Assembly (NCBI RefSeq): GCF_001421715.1
Contig: NZ_LMKP01000041.1
Location: 280,929-326,853, forward strand
Direction: 5' to 3'
Length of the DNA: 45,925 bases
DNA from: Sphingomonas sp. Leaf22
GTDB lineage: Bacteria > Pseudomonadota > Alphaproteobacteria > Sphingomonadales > Sphingomonadaceae
This document shows positions 9,411-17,266 of the stretch, piece by piece. The notes under the pieces are model-generated. The model ran no database searches, was not told the origin of the DNA, and saw nothing but the letters and a program-made list of their open reading frames with translations. Made by a program: the position numbers and the translations under genes. Numbering within the stretch: position 1 is the first letter of the stretch; every line of letters begins with the position of its first letter.

Positions 9411-10165
9411 TGCAGCTGCTGGTCCCGCAGGCGGTGGCGACGTTGCTGCTGTCGCTGCGCATCGTGCCGACGCTCGCCTTTGCGCAACCGTTCACGCTGA
9501 TCCGGATTCCGGCGATCGTGCGGGTCGGCCTTGCCATCGCTCTTTCTGCATGGCTGGTCGCGGGTAATCCGGCGGCAACGTGGCGGGCCGCGCCGCCGGC
9601 CGGCGGGCTGATCGCGCTGGCGGCGGGCGAATTGCTGTTCGGCACCGCGCTGGCGCTGGCGTTGCAACTGGCGTTCGCGGCGTTGCTGGTCGCCGGGCGG
9701 ACGATCGATATCCAGGCGGGGTACGGCCTTGCCGTGTTGGTCGATCCGGCGACCCGCGCGCAATTGCCGTTGGTCGGCACGATCTTCGCCTATGCCGCGG
9801 GCGCGATCTTCTTCGCCACCGACGGCCCGGCGCGGTTGCTGGCGATCTGGGCGGCGTCGCTCGAACGGGCACCGATGGGCAGCGCGCTAACGGCAACCGA
9901 TCCGCAGATCCTGATCGGCTATGTCTCGGGCGTGTTCCTGATCGCGCTGGGGCTGGCGGGGTTGTTGCTGGTCGTGCTGCTGGTGCTCGACCTCGCCATC
10001 GCCTTCATGTCGCGGACCCTGCCGCAGATGAACGTGCTGCTGCTCGGCTTTCAGGTGAAGACGCTGGCGACGATGATCGTCCTGCCGATCGCGCTGGCGC
10101 TGTCGGGGTCGCTGTTCGTCACCATCCTGTCGAGCGCGTTCGACACCATGGCCCGGATCGGCTGA
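9410..10165 (+). CDS. fliR: Flagellar export gate protein FliR
   Basis: A 251-residue polytopic membrane protein beginning MQLLVPQAVATLLLSLRIVP. Features of FliR are visible: hydrophobic helices throughout, the FGTALALALQLAFAALLVAG...DIQAGYGLAVLVDP region (family pattern G..l.....q..fg...d.q.G.s.a...dP) and the conserved C-terminal SRTLPQMNVLLLGFQVKTL stretch. FliR completes the FliPQR gate. The frame is open upstream to 9092, but the ATG at 9410 overlapping the fliQ stop gives the normal family length. The fliR stop overlaps the flhB ATG at 10165. Confidence 0.95.
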   Translation: MQLLVPQAVATLLLSLRIVPTLAFAQPFTLIRIPAIVRVGLAIALSAWLVAGNPAATWRAAPPAGGLIALAAGELLFGTALALALQLAFAALLVAGRTIDIQAGYGLAVLVDPATRAQLPLVGTIFAYAAGAIFFATDGPARLLAIWAASLERAPMGSALTATDPQILIGYVSGVFLIALGLAGLLLVVLLVLDLAIAFMSRTLPQMNVLLLGFQVKTLATMIVLPIALALSGSLFVTILSSAFDTMARIG

Positions 10166-11229
10166 TGGCCGAAAAGGACCAGAATCGCGGCGAGGCACCG
10201 ACCCCGTTCAAACTGCAAAAGGCGCGCGAGAAGGGCAATGTCGCGCGCAGCATCGAACTCGGCTTCCTCGCCAGCCTGTTGACGCTCGCCGCCTATGCAA
10301 TGATCGCCGGGCCGGCGCTGATGGCGACGCTGGCGCAGACGATGCGGATTGCCCTTGCCGGCGGATTTGCCGGTGCGAGCGAGCCGGGTGGTGCCGCCGA
10401 AATGCTCGGCACGCTCGGTCGCCGGACGATCGCCCCGGTCGCATTGCTGGGCGGCACGATGGCGGGGATCGTCATCCTGCTCGAACTCCTCCAGTTGCGC
10501 GGGTTCCTGCTGACCTTCCACCCGCTCAAGCCCGACTGGAGCCGGCTGAACCCGGCCAAGGGGATCAAGCGGCTGTTCTCGCTCAAGCTGCTCAAGGAGA
10601 CGCTGAAGAGCATGCTGAAATTCGTGTTCTATGCGACCGCGACGTGGATGGTCGCGCGCTGGGCGGTGGCGCATCTGGCGCAGAATGCGACCGATGGCGA
10701 CCGGCTGGTGGCTACGATGGAAGCCGCCGGACTGCGGCTGGTGTTCGCGTTCCTGATCGTCGCGGTCGGTATCGCGATCCTCGACCAGATCCTCGCGCGG
10801 GGTGAGTTCGCCCGCCAGATGCGGATGAGCCGCCGCGAGGTGACGCGCGAGGCCCGCGAACGCGAGGGCGAACCGCGCCAGAAACAGCGCCGCAAGGAAC
10901 TGCACCGCGAGATGGCGGCGCAGGGCAAGGGCAGTTTGGACGGGGCCGACCTACTGGTGGTGAACCCCGAACATTTCGCGGTGGCGCTGCGCTATGACGA
11001 CAGCGCGATGATCGCGCCCGAAGTCGCCGCCAAGGGTCGCAACCTGCACGCGCTGCGGCTGCGCGAGGACGCCATCCGCCGGGGCCTGCCGATCATCGCC
11101 GACCCGCCGCTCGCCCGCGCGCTGTTCCGCGCCGGTACGGTGGGCAGCGCCATTCCGCCCGACCGCTACGCCGCGGTCGCCGACCTCTACATCGACCTTC
11201 GCCGCGCCCGCGCGGCCTCACTGGGCTGA
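10165..11229 (+). CDS. flhB: Flagellar export switch protein FlhB, with NPEH cleavage motif
   Basis: A 354-residue protein beginning MAEKDQNRGEAPTPFKLQKA, the usual FlhB N-terminus ('T..k...Ar..G.v..S'). Four transmembrane helices precede a basic linker (about 215-250, rich in R/E/K) and a cytoplasmic domain. FlhB controls the switch from rod/hook to filament export and is self-cleaved between N and P of an NPTH loop in the known proteins. Here the motif is N267-P268-E269-H270, so Thr is replaced by Glu while the cleaved pair and the His are kept. The ATG overlaps the fliR stop; the gap to flhA is 6 nt. Confidence 0.95.
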   Translation: MAEKDQNRGEAPTPFKLQKAREKGNVARSIELGFLASLLTLAAYAMIAGPALMATLAQTMRIALAGGFAGASEPGGAAEMLGTLGRRTIAPVALLGGTMAGIVILLELLQLRGFLLTFHPLKPDWSRLNPAKGIKRLFSLKLLKETLKSMLKFVFYATATWMVARWAVAHLAQNATDGDRLVATMEAAGLRLVFAFLIVAVGIAILDQILARGEFARQMRMSRREVTREAREREGEPRQKQRRKELHREMAAQGKGSLDGADLLVVNPEHFAVALRYDDSAMIAPEVAAKGRNLHALRLREDAIRRGLPIIADPPLARALFRAGTVGSAIPPDRYAAVADLYIDLRRARAASLG

Positions 11230-11235
11230 CCCGCT

Positions 11236-13281
11236 ATGTCGACCGGCATCCTGCCGCGCCTCTCCGCATTCCCCGCCGCCAATCGTGATCTGGCGCTCGT
11301 CGCCGCGACGATCGGCATCCTCGTCATCCTGTTCGCGCCGATCCCGCCGGCGCTGCTCGACCTGGCGATCATCGCCAATTTCGGGCTGGCGCTGACGATC
11401 ATGCTGCTGACCTTCTACGTCGGCAAGCCGGTCGAGTTCTCGACCTTCCCGTCGCTGCTGCTGGTGGCGACGCTCTACCGCCTGTCGCTCAACGTCGCCG
11501 CGACCCGCCTGATCCTGACCGGTGGCGATGCCGGGGCGGTGATCGGGTCGATCGGCGCGTTCGCGGTGCGCGGCAATTTCGTCGTCGGGCTGGTCGTGTT
11601 CGCGATCCTCGTCGTCGTGCAATATGTCGTCATCACCAGCGGCGCGCAGCGCGTGTCCGAAGTTGCCGCACGCTTTACACTCGACTCGATGCCCGGCCAG
11701 CAGATGAGCATCGACGCCGACCTGAACATGGGCCTGATCGACCGCGACGAAGCGGTGGCGCGGCGCAAGGGACTGGAAAAGGAAGCGTCCTTCTACGGCG
11801 CGATGGACGGTGCGTCGAAATTCGTGAAGGGCGACGCGATCGCCGGGATCATCATCCTGCTCATCAACATCATCGCCGGCTGGATCGTCGGCGTGACGCA
11901 GATGGGCATGGAATGGAGCGACGCGATCGGCCATTTCACCCTGCTGACCATCGGCGACGGCATCGCGACGCAGCTGCCCGCGCTCATCATCTCGATCGCG
12001 ACCGGGATCATCGTCACCCGCTCCGCCTCCGACCGCGAATTGTCGACCGAGGTATTCCGCCAGCTGGGATCGGTACCGCGCATTCCGTTGATCGTCACGG
12101 CCGTGTTGAGTGCCTTGTTGCTGCTGCCCGGCATGCCGAAATGGCCGATCATCGTCATCGGCACCCTCGCCTTCGTCGCGTGGCGGCGCATCCGCAAGGC
12201 GGCGGCCGACGCGGCGGCAGAGCCGGTCGATGAAGAGGTCGCGGCGGAATCGACCGCCTCCCCCGCGCTCGACATCCGGCTGGGCGAGGCGCTGTCGAGC
12301 GCATGGGCCGGCGACGGCGCGCTGGTGATGGACCGAATCGCCGGACTGCGCCGGGTGCATGAGGAACAGTTCGGCCTGCCCTTCCCCGCCGTGCGGCTGG
12401 AGGATGGCGCGGGGCTTGGCAGCCATGGCTATGAAATCCGCCTGTTCGGCGCACGCTATGGCGCGGGCGATATCCATCCCGATCAGGTACTGGCGGTCGC
12501 CGGACAGGGGCAGAAGCCTGCGATCGACGGCATTGCCACCACCGACCCCGCCTTCGGCCTGCCGGCATGGTGGATCGCGCCCGAACAGGCCGATTTGGCG
12601 AAGGCCGCCGGCTGCACGATCATCGACCCGCTGACCGTGCTCGCCACCCATTTCGGCGAGATCGTGCGCGGCGAGGTCGGCACGCTGCTAACGCGCGCCA
12701 CGGTCGTCGGCCTGCTCGACGGGGTCCGACGTCGCCAGCCGGGGCTGGTCGAGGAACTGGTGCCGCAGACGCTATCGCTATCCGACGTCCAGCGGGTGTT
12801 GCAGGCGTTGCTGGCCGAGGGGGTGTCGATCGCCAATCTCGACCTGATCGTCGAGCATCTGACCGACCTTGCCCGCACGCAAAAGGACCCGATCGAGCTG
12901 ACCGAACTGATCCGCCAGCGGCTGAGCTATGCGATCTGCCATCAGTTGCGCGGCCGCCATGGCGATCTCGCGGTCCTGAGCCTCGACCCGCGCCTCGAAA
13001 ACCAGCTGGCCGCCAGCATCGGCGCGGCGAGCGGCGGCGGGTCGATGGCGGTCGAACCGCGCCTTGCCGAACAACTGATCCGCCGGTTGATGCCATTGAC
13101 CGAGGCGATGTTCCGGCAGGGCCGCGCGCCGGTGCTGCTGTGCGGGGCGGAACTGCGCCGCCATCTGAAAGCGTTGACGCGGCGGAGCCTGCCGACGCTG
13201 TCGGTCCTGTCGGTCGCCGAAATTCCGATGCGGATCACGCTCAAATCCTTCGATATCGTCCGGTTGGACCAGGGGACATGA
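11236..13281 (+). CDS. flhA: Flagellar export protein FlhA
   Basis: A 681-residue protein, close to family length (about 690-700). The N-terminal half has about eight membrane helices and the FHIPEP-family signature around FYVGKPVEFSTFPSLLLVAT and LYRLSLNVAATRLIL. The FHIPEP loop region DSMPGQQMSIDADLNMGLID and RKGLEKEASFYGAMDGASKF are intact. The C-terminal cytoplasmic domain (about 340-681) ends with ITLKSFDIVRLDQGT and would dock export chaperones and the ATPase complex. FlhA is the export-gate proton channel and substrate platform in the inner membrane. Its TGA overlaps the start of the downstream TPR gene. Confidence 0.96.
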   Translation: MSTGILPRLSAFPAANRDLALVAATIGILVILFAPIPPALLDLAIIANFGLALTIMLLTFYVGKPVEFSTFPSLLLVATLYRLSLNVAATRLILTGGDAGAVIGSIGAFAVRGNFVVGLVVFAILVVVQYVVITSGAQRVSEVAARFTLDSMPGQQMSIDADLNMGLIDRDEAVARRKGLEKEASFYGAMDGASKFVKGDAIAGIIILLINIIAGWIVGVTQMGMEWSDAIGHFTLLTIGDGIATQLPALIISIATGIIVTRSASDRELSTEVFRQLGSVPRIPLIVTAVLSALLLLPGMPKWPIIVIGTLAFVAWRRIRKAAADAAAEPVDEEVAAESTASPALDIRLGEALSSAWAGDGALVMDRIAGLRRVHEEQFGLPFPAVRLEDGAGLGSHGYEIRLFGARYGAGDIHPDQVLAVAGQGQKPAIDGIATTDPAFGLPAWWIAPEQADLAKAAGCTIIDPLTVLATHFGEIVRGEVGTLLTRATVVGLLDGVRRRQPGLVEELVPQTLSLSDVQRVLQALLAEGVSIANLDLIVEHLTDLARTQKDPIELTELIRQRLSYAICHQLRGRHGDLAVLSLDPRLENQLAASIGAASGGGSMAVEPRLAEQLIRRLMPLTEAMFRQGRAPVLLCGAELRRHLKALTRRSLPTLSVLSVAEIPMRITLKSFDIVRLDQGT

Positions 13282-14381
13282 TGACCGAATACGACCAGCT
13301 TGCCGGCTTCCTCGCCGCCGATCCCGCCAATGTCGCGCTGCTGACCGACACCGCCCACGCCGCCATCGCTGCCGGCCGTCCGGCCGAGGCGCGCGCGCTG
13401 ATCGAACGACTGTGCGCGATCGAGGGGCCGTCACCGGTGATCGATCACCTGACCGGGCTGGCGGCGATGGCGGCACGGGATTGGGCCGGAGCCGCCACCG
13501 CATTCCGCACGCTGACCGGGGCGGGCGTCGACGCGCCGGGCGTGCGCTATAACCTCGCCCGGTCGCTGGCGATGCAGGGCGAGACCGACGAGGCGCTGGT
13601 GCTGCTCGACGATGACCTTGCCGCTGAGCTGCCACAGGCGGCGCAGTTGCTGATCGGCCTGCTCCATGATCGCGGCGAGATGGACCGCGCCGAGACGGTC
13701 GCGCGCATCGCGTTCGACCGCTTCCCCGACCATGCCGGCGTCAACGCCGTAATCTCTACGCTGGCGATCGATCTCGAGGACCTAGACCTCGCCCGTGCCG
13801 CCGCCGGGCGCGCGGGCGATCACCCGGAGGCGCTGGTGACGCAGGCGACGCTGGCGATGGAGGATAACGATCCGGCGGCGGGAGCGCTGTTCGACCGGGT
13901 GCTGGCGATGCAGCCGGACCATCCGCGGGCGCGGGTCGGGCGCGGGCTGCTGGCGCTATCGGGGCAGGATGCCGCCGCCGCCACCGCCGATCTCGATCGC
14001 GGGGCGGAAGGGTTCGGATCGCATCTGGGGTCGTGGATCGCCGCCGGCTGGGCGCATCTGCTGGCGGGCGATGCGGCGACCGCGCGGTTGCGGTTCGACC
14101 GGGCGCTGGCGATCGACGATGGTTTTGCGGAAGGGCATGGCTCGCTGGCGGTGCTCGACCTGCTCGCCGGCGACCTCGACGCCGCCCGGCGGCGCACGGC
14201 GGTCGCCCTACGGCTCGACCGGGAGAGTTTCGCCGGCGGACTGGCGGCGGCGATGCTGGCGGCGGGCGACGGCGATGCCGCCAAGGCCGAGCGGATCGTG
14301 ACGCTCGCGCTGTCGACCCCGCTCGACGATCGCGGCACCACCATCGCGCAGGCGCTGGCGCGGATGGGTGGGCGGGGGTAG
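13278..14381 (+). CDS. Tetratricopeptide-repeat protein after flhA
   Basis: A 367-residue, Ala/Leu/Asp-rich helical protein made of degenerate TPR-like units along its length (for example A..A...GRPAEARALIERL, YNLARSLAMQGETDEALVLLDD, AGWAHLLAGDAATARLRFDRAL, LAVLDLLAGDLDAARRRTAVAL). There is no signal peptide or membrane helix. The start is ATG 13278 or the adjacent ATG 13281, overlapping the flhA stop, so it is translationally coupled to the export gate. Its role is not recognised; a cytoplasmic scaffold or chaperone for export is only a guess. It is the last gene of the plus operon and converges with the minus operon. Confidence 0.85.
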   Translation: MMTEYDQLAGFLAADPANVALLTDTAHAAIAAGRPAEARALIERLCAIEGPSPVIDHLTGLAAMAARDWAGAATAFRTLTGAGVDAPGVRYNLARSLAMQGETDEALVLLDDDLAAELPQAAQLLIGLLHDRGEMDRAETVARIAFDRFPDHAGVNAVISTLAIDLEDLDLARAAAGRAGDHPEALVTQATLAMEDNDPAAGALFDRVLAMQPDHPRARVGRGLLALSGQDAAAATADLDRGAEGFGSHLGSWIAAGWAHLLAGDAATARLRFDRALAIDDGFAEGHGSLAVLDLLAGDLDAARRRTAVALRLDRESFAGGLAAAMLAAGDGDAAKAERIVTLALSTPLDDRGTTIAQALARMGGRG

Positions 14382-14393
14382 CAGCCGATACCT

Positions 14394-14407
14394 CCGGCCT
14401 TTGCCGG
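14394..14407. terminator. Weak hairpin between the convergent flagellar operons
   Basis: CCGGC-CTTT-GCCGG forms a perfect 5-bp stem in the 50-bp gap between the convergent TPR gene (ending 14381) and the 111-aa gene (ending 14432). There is no following T run, so it is at best a weak or Rho-dependent stop signal. Confidence 0.25.
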
Positions 14408-14431
14408 GGCGACGGCGATGGGTCGTCGACC

Positions 14432-14767
14432 CTACCGCCCCCGCATCGCCGCCGCCGCACGGTCGATCAGCTCATGCCCGCCCGGCATCTCGCCGACGAT
14501 CCGCAGGACGTCGTCGAGCACCGCGCCGAATGCCGCATCGTTGGCGACCGCTTCGCCCAGTTCCTCGGTCAGCAGGCCGTGGACCACCGCGCGGCGGCGC
14601 TCATCCTCGCCCAGCGCGTCGAACCCGGCCATCGCCCGCAACCGGTCGACCGGACGCGGATCGCCCCTGCCCGCCGCCCGGCTCGACCGATCCGACCGTT
14701 CGCGCGCCAATCGCGCCAGTTTCGCGCGCAACAGCAACAGGACATGGTCGGTGCCCGCGACCTTCAA
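14432..14767 (-). CDS. Uncharacterised 111-aa protein, TTG start
   Basis: The product is not recognised. It would start at TTG 14767, whose TTGA overlaps the stop of the upstream TPR gene, giving M-KVAGTDHVLLLLRAKLARL... to the TAG at 14432. The frame is open further upstream to 15031, but that part lies on top of the TPR gene and looks like an out-of-frame shadow. The protein is all-helical and charged (LARERSDRSS, LGEDERRRAVVHGLLTEELGEAV, DDVLRIVGEMPGGHELIDRAA) with no membrane segment. It is the last gene of the long minus flagellar operon. The TTG start is an inference from the overlap pattern of the operon. Confidence 0.6.
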   Translation of the reverse strand: MKVAGTDHVLLLLRAKLARLARERSDRSSRAAGRGDPRPVDRLRAMAGFDALGEDERRRAVVHGLLTEELGEAVANDAAFGAVLDDVLRIVGEMPGGHELIDRAAAAMRGR

Positions 14768-15309
14768 TGCAGGCTGCCCCGCCCCAATTGCCCCAGCAGG
14801 AACGAGGTCGGCGACGCTTCCTCCGCTTCCGCAGCGGGGTGCAGCAACGGCCGGCACTGGTCGATGATAAGCTGCATGTCGTGGTTCAGCGGCGGCGTCT
14901 CGGCATTGGCGGCGATCCCGCCGTCCAGCGCGGCAATCGCCTCCGCGAACCGGTCGTGGATCAGATGGGTCAGCCCGGTCACGAAATGCCGCAGATAATG
15001 GTCGTCGGGCAGCATCGACAGCTTTTCCCACGTCGCCTGCGCCCGCGCCGGCTCGCCCGAGGTCAGCTCGAAAAACCCCAACTGGAACCGCGCCAGCGCA
15101 AAGTCGGGTGCCAGCGCCACCGCGCGCGACAGCGCCGCATGCGCCTCGATCGGGCGGGCACTACCGGCCAGCAGCGACCCGCGAAAGAAGTGCAGCCGCG
15201 CGTCGTCTGGATGCGCCGCGATCAATCGGTCAGCGAGCGGCAGCGCGTCGCCGGGGGAAGCCGCCGCCACGGCCAGCAGCTGCCGGATATTATCGTCGTC
15301 GCACATCAT
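14764..15309 (-). CDS. Small TPR protein downstream of fliA
   Basis: A 181-residue soluble protein beginning MMCDDDNIRQLLAVAAASPG. Consecutive TPR-type helices are visible: A.PLADRLIAAHPDDARLHFF, SARPIEAHAALSRAVALAPD, ARFQLGFFELTSGEPARAQA, and FAEAIAALDGGIAANAET. It starts 1 nt after the fliA stop and overlaps the next gene at TTGA, so it is co-translated with fliA. Function is unknown; a sigma-factor-linked regulator or an export chaperone would both fit the position. Confidence 0.85.
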   Translation of the reverse strand: MMCDDDNIRQLLAVAAASPGDALPLADRLIAAHPDDARLHFFRGSLLAGSARPIEAHAALSRAVALAPDFALARFQLGFFELTSGEPARAQATWEKLSMLPDDHYLRHFVTGLTHLIHDRFAEAIAALDGGIAANAETPPLNHDMQLIIDQCRPLLHPAAEAEEASPTSFLLGQLGRGSLH

Positions 15310-15310
15310 C

Positions 15311-16042
15311 CTATCTCCGATAGCCGTGCAGCCGTCGCCGCAACCGGCCGAGCGCGGCGGCGTGCAGTTGCGACACCCGCCCCTTCGACAGGTTCAGCAG
15401 GTCCGCGATCTGGGCGAAACTGACGCCCGCTTCATAATGTTGGCGGATAATCACCGCCTCGCGCTCGGGCAACTCGGCGATGCCGCCGGCCAGCAGCGCA
15501 TGGAGTTCGCGCCATTCGAGGCTCTGATACGCATTGGGCCGCGGATCGATGCCGTCCGCGCCCACGACCAGTGCGCTGCCCTCCAGCATCAATCCGATGG
15601 CAAGGCCCGATACCAGTGCCGCTAGCGCCGCAACCGGATCGTCCTCTTCGCCCCGCCGAAGCGAGCGGACGCGATCGGTCTCCGCCCGGCGACGCTGCGA
15701 AAAGGTCGCGTCGCTCTCGCTCATCCGCGCCGAACCGTCGGCGATGCTGCCGACGATCCGCCGCCGGGCATAGGCCCCGAACGGAATGCCGCGCAGCGGA
15801 TCATAGCGATCGATCGCCTGCAACAGCCCCTCATAGGCGAACTGCTCCATGTCGCCCAGATCCGCGCCATGTTTCGGGCGTCGGCCATGCTGCCGCCGGG
15901 CGATGGCGCGGGCGAGCAGGCGATAGCGGGTGAAGATCTGCTCGCGACAACGCTTCTCGTTCTCGTAGAGCAGCCGCCGCCACAGCGACGCCTCGACGCG
16001 CGGCGGTACGAGCAACAGGTCGAACCCCACCCGGCGCATCAT
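15311..16042 (-). CDS. fliA: Flagellar sigma factor FliA (sigma-28 family)
   Basis: A 243-residue group 3 sigma factor. Region 2 is visible at about residues 50-105 (DLGDMEQFAYEGLLQAIDRY, GIPFGAYARRRIVGSIADG). Region 4 lies at about 185-240 and has the helix-turn-helix VSFAQIADLLNLSKGRVSQL. In well-studied bacteria FliA directs RNA polymerase to late flagellar genes (filament, motor, chemotaxis) and is held by FlgM until the hook is finished. No FlgM is in the window. The ATG at 16042 overlaps the fliP stop (ATGATGA). Its presence suggests that late genes exist somewhere else in the genome, which argues against a pure secretion device. Confidence 0.92.
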   Translation of the reverse strand: MMRRVGFDLLLVPPRVEASLWRRLLYENEKRCREQIFTRYRLLARAIARRQHGRRPKHGADLGDMEQFAYEGLLQAIDRYDPLRGIPFGAYARRRIVGSIADGSARMSESDATFSQRRRAETDRVRSLRRGEEDDPVAALAALVSGLAIGLMLEGSALVVGADGIDPRPNAYQSLEWRELHALLAGGIAELPEREAVIIRQHYEAGVSFAQIADLLNLSKGRVSQLHAAALGRLRRRLHGYRR

Positions 16043-16692
16043 CGGAAACTGCCGAGCACCCCTTGCAGGACCAGCCCCCAGCCATCGATCAGCACGAACA
16101 TCAATATCTTGATCGGCAGCGATATCGTCGCGGGCGGTACCATCATCATGCCCAGCGCCAGCAGGATGCTGGCGACCACCAGGTCGATCAGCAGGAACGG
16201 CAACAGGATCACGAAGCCGATCGTGAACGACACGCGCAGTTCGTTGAGGATGAAGGCGGGGGCCAGCTTCAGCGTCTCGACCTCCTCCGCCCGGCGGGGG
16301 AGCGGCGTGCGGCTGATCGCGTAGATCGATTCGAGATCGGCGTCGCGCGTCTGCGCCAGCATGAAGCGGCGCAGCGGCGCGGCACCGGCGGTCATCGCCT
16401 GCTCCACCCCGATCCGCCCGGCGAGCAGGGGTTGCAGCGCGTCGGCATTGATCCGGGTCATGGTCGGGGCCATCGTGAACGCGGTCAGGAACATCGACAG
16501 TGCCACCAGCACCGGGGTCGGCGGCGTTTCGGGCATGCCGAACGCGTGGCGCACCATCGACAGCACGATGACGGTCCGCACGAAACTGGTCATGCTGATG
16601 ACCACCGCCGGGATCACCGCCAGCAGCGTCAGGATCAGCGCGGTGCGTACGACATCATTGCCGATCGCGCCGCCGGCCAGCATCGCATTCAT
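16039..16692 (-). CDS. fliP: Flagellar export gate protein FliP, short N-terminus
   Basis: A 217-residue membrane protein with FliP hallmarks: VISMTSFVRTVIVLSMVRHA, LALGMMMVPPATISLPIKI and the C-terminal MFVLIDGWGLVLQGVL. FliP forms the export-gate core with FliQ and FliR. Well-known FliP proteins are about 245 aa with a cleaved signal peptide and a short periplasmic segment. Here the ATG at 16692 (ATGA overlap with fliO) leads almost directly into the first conserved helix, so the leader and most of that segment are missing. The frame is open upstream, but only on top of fliO, where it does not resemble a signal sequence. Confidence 0.94.
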   Translation of the reverse strand: MNAMLAGGAIGNDVVRTALILTLLAVIPAVVISMTSFVRTVIVLSMVRHAFGMPETPPTPVLVALSMFLTAFTMAPTMTRINADALQPLLAGRIGVEQAMTAGAAPLRRFMLAQTRDADLESIYAISRTPLPRRAEEVETLKLAPAFILNELRVSFTIGFVILLPFLLIDLVVASILLALGMMMVPPATISLPIKILMFVLIDGWGLVLQGVLGSFR

Positions 16693-16991
16693 GCCACCGG
16701 CCCCTGTCGCAGCACCTGCTGCCCGGCGGCGGACGACAGGATCACATATTCCTGCCCGTCGCAGCGCAGCAGGCACAGATCGGCATGCGGGCTGATCCGG
16801 CGGCTCTCGATCACCGCGATGCGCCGTTCGGCCCGGATGGGCAGCGTCAGCCGCCCGCCGCCGCGCCTGACCAGCACCACCGCCAGCACCGCCAGCGTGA
16901 GGCACAGCAGCAGCGCGACGACGATCCGCGTCAACGACACGTCGAGTGCCGCACCGCCACCCAGCCGGGCGGGTGCGGCGGCAAGGATCAT
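16689..16991 (-). CDS. fliO: FliO-like flagellar assembly protein
   Basis: A 100-residue protein with one transmembrane helix near the N-terminus (TRIVVALLLCLTLAVLAVVL, about residues 20-39) and a cytoplasmic tail with RRISPHADLCLLRCDGQEYV, which fits the FliO pattern 'R..l.p...l.lv...g...ll'. FliO helps assemble the FliP ring. It lies directly before fliP, as in most flagellar clusters. The start is ATG 16991 in an ATGA overlap with the fliN stop; a GTG at 17000 is an alternative. Confidence 0.85.
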   Translation of the reverse strand: MILAAAPARLGGGAALDVSLTRIVVALLLCLTLAVLAVVLVRRGGGRLTLPIRAERRIAVIESRRISPHADLCLLRCDGQEYVILSSAAGQQVLRQGPVA

Positions 16992-17266
16992 TCCGGCCAC
17001 GCCGCGATCTCCGTCAACCGCACCCCGAACCTGTCGTCGACCGCGACCAGTTCGCCGCGCGCGACGATCACCTCGCCCAGTCGCAAGTCGACCGGACGGT
17101 TCAGCGCCGCCTCCAGCGGGACGACCGCACCGGGTTTCAGCGCGGTCAGCGCGCCGACGGTCATCTTCGCCTGACCCAGCAACGCTTCGAGTTCGACCGC
17201 GACGCTATCGATCAGCGTCGTGCTGACGCGCGGGGCAGGCTTGGTTTCGGACATGGACATTCTCAC
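16988..17266 (-). CDS. fliN: Flagellar switch protein FliN (SpoA domain)
   Basis: A 92-residue protein consisting of a short lead and one SpoA domain: VSTTLIDSVAVELEALLGQA, then LTALKPGAVVPLEAALNRPV, DLRLGEVIVARGELVAVDDR and FGVRLTEIA. FliN forms the lower part of the C ring or sorting platform and binds FliH. The start is probably GTG 17266 (GTGA overlap with the upstream gene), with ATG 17260 as an alternative. It is coupled to the short FliM-like gene, an arrangement similar to the HrcQa/HrcQb pair of some injectisomes. Confidence 0.9.
   Translation of the reverse strand: MRMSMSETKPAPRVSTTLIDSVAVELEALLGQAKMTVGALTALKPGAVVPLEAALNRPVDLRLGEVIVARGELVAVDDRFGVRLTEIAAWPE

Noticed and set aside
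9580..10164. Longer FlhB starting at 9580
   Set aside because: The upstream part is a shadow of fliR with Arg/Gly/Ala-rich composition; ATG 10165 gives the known FlhB N-terminus.
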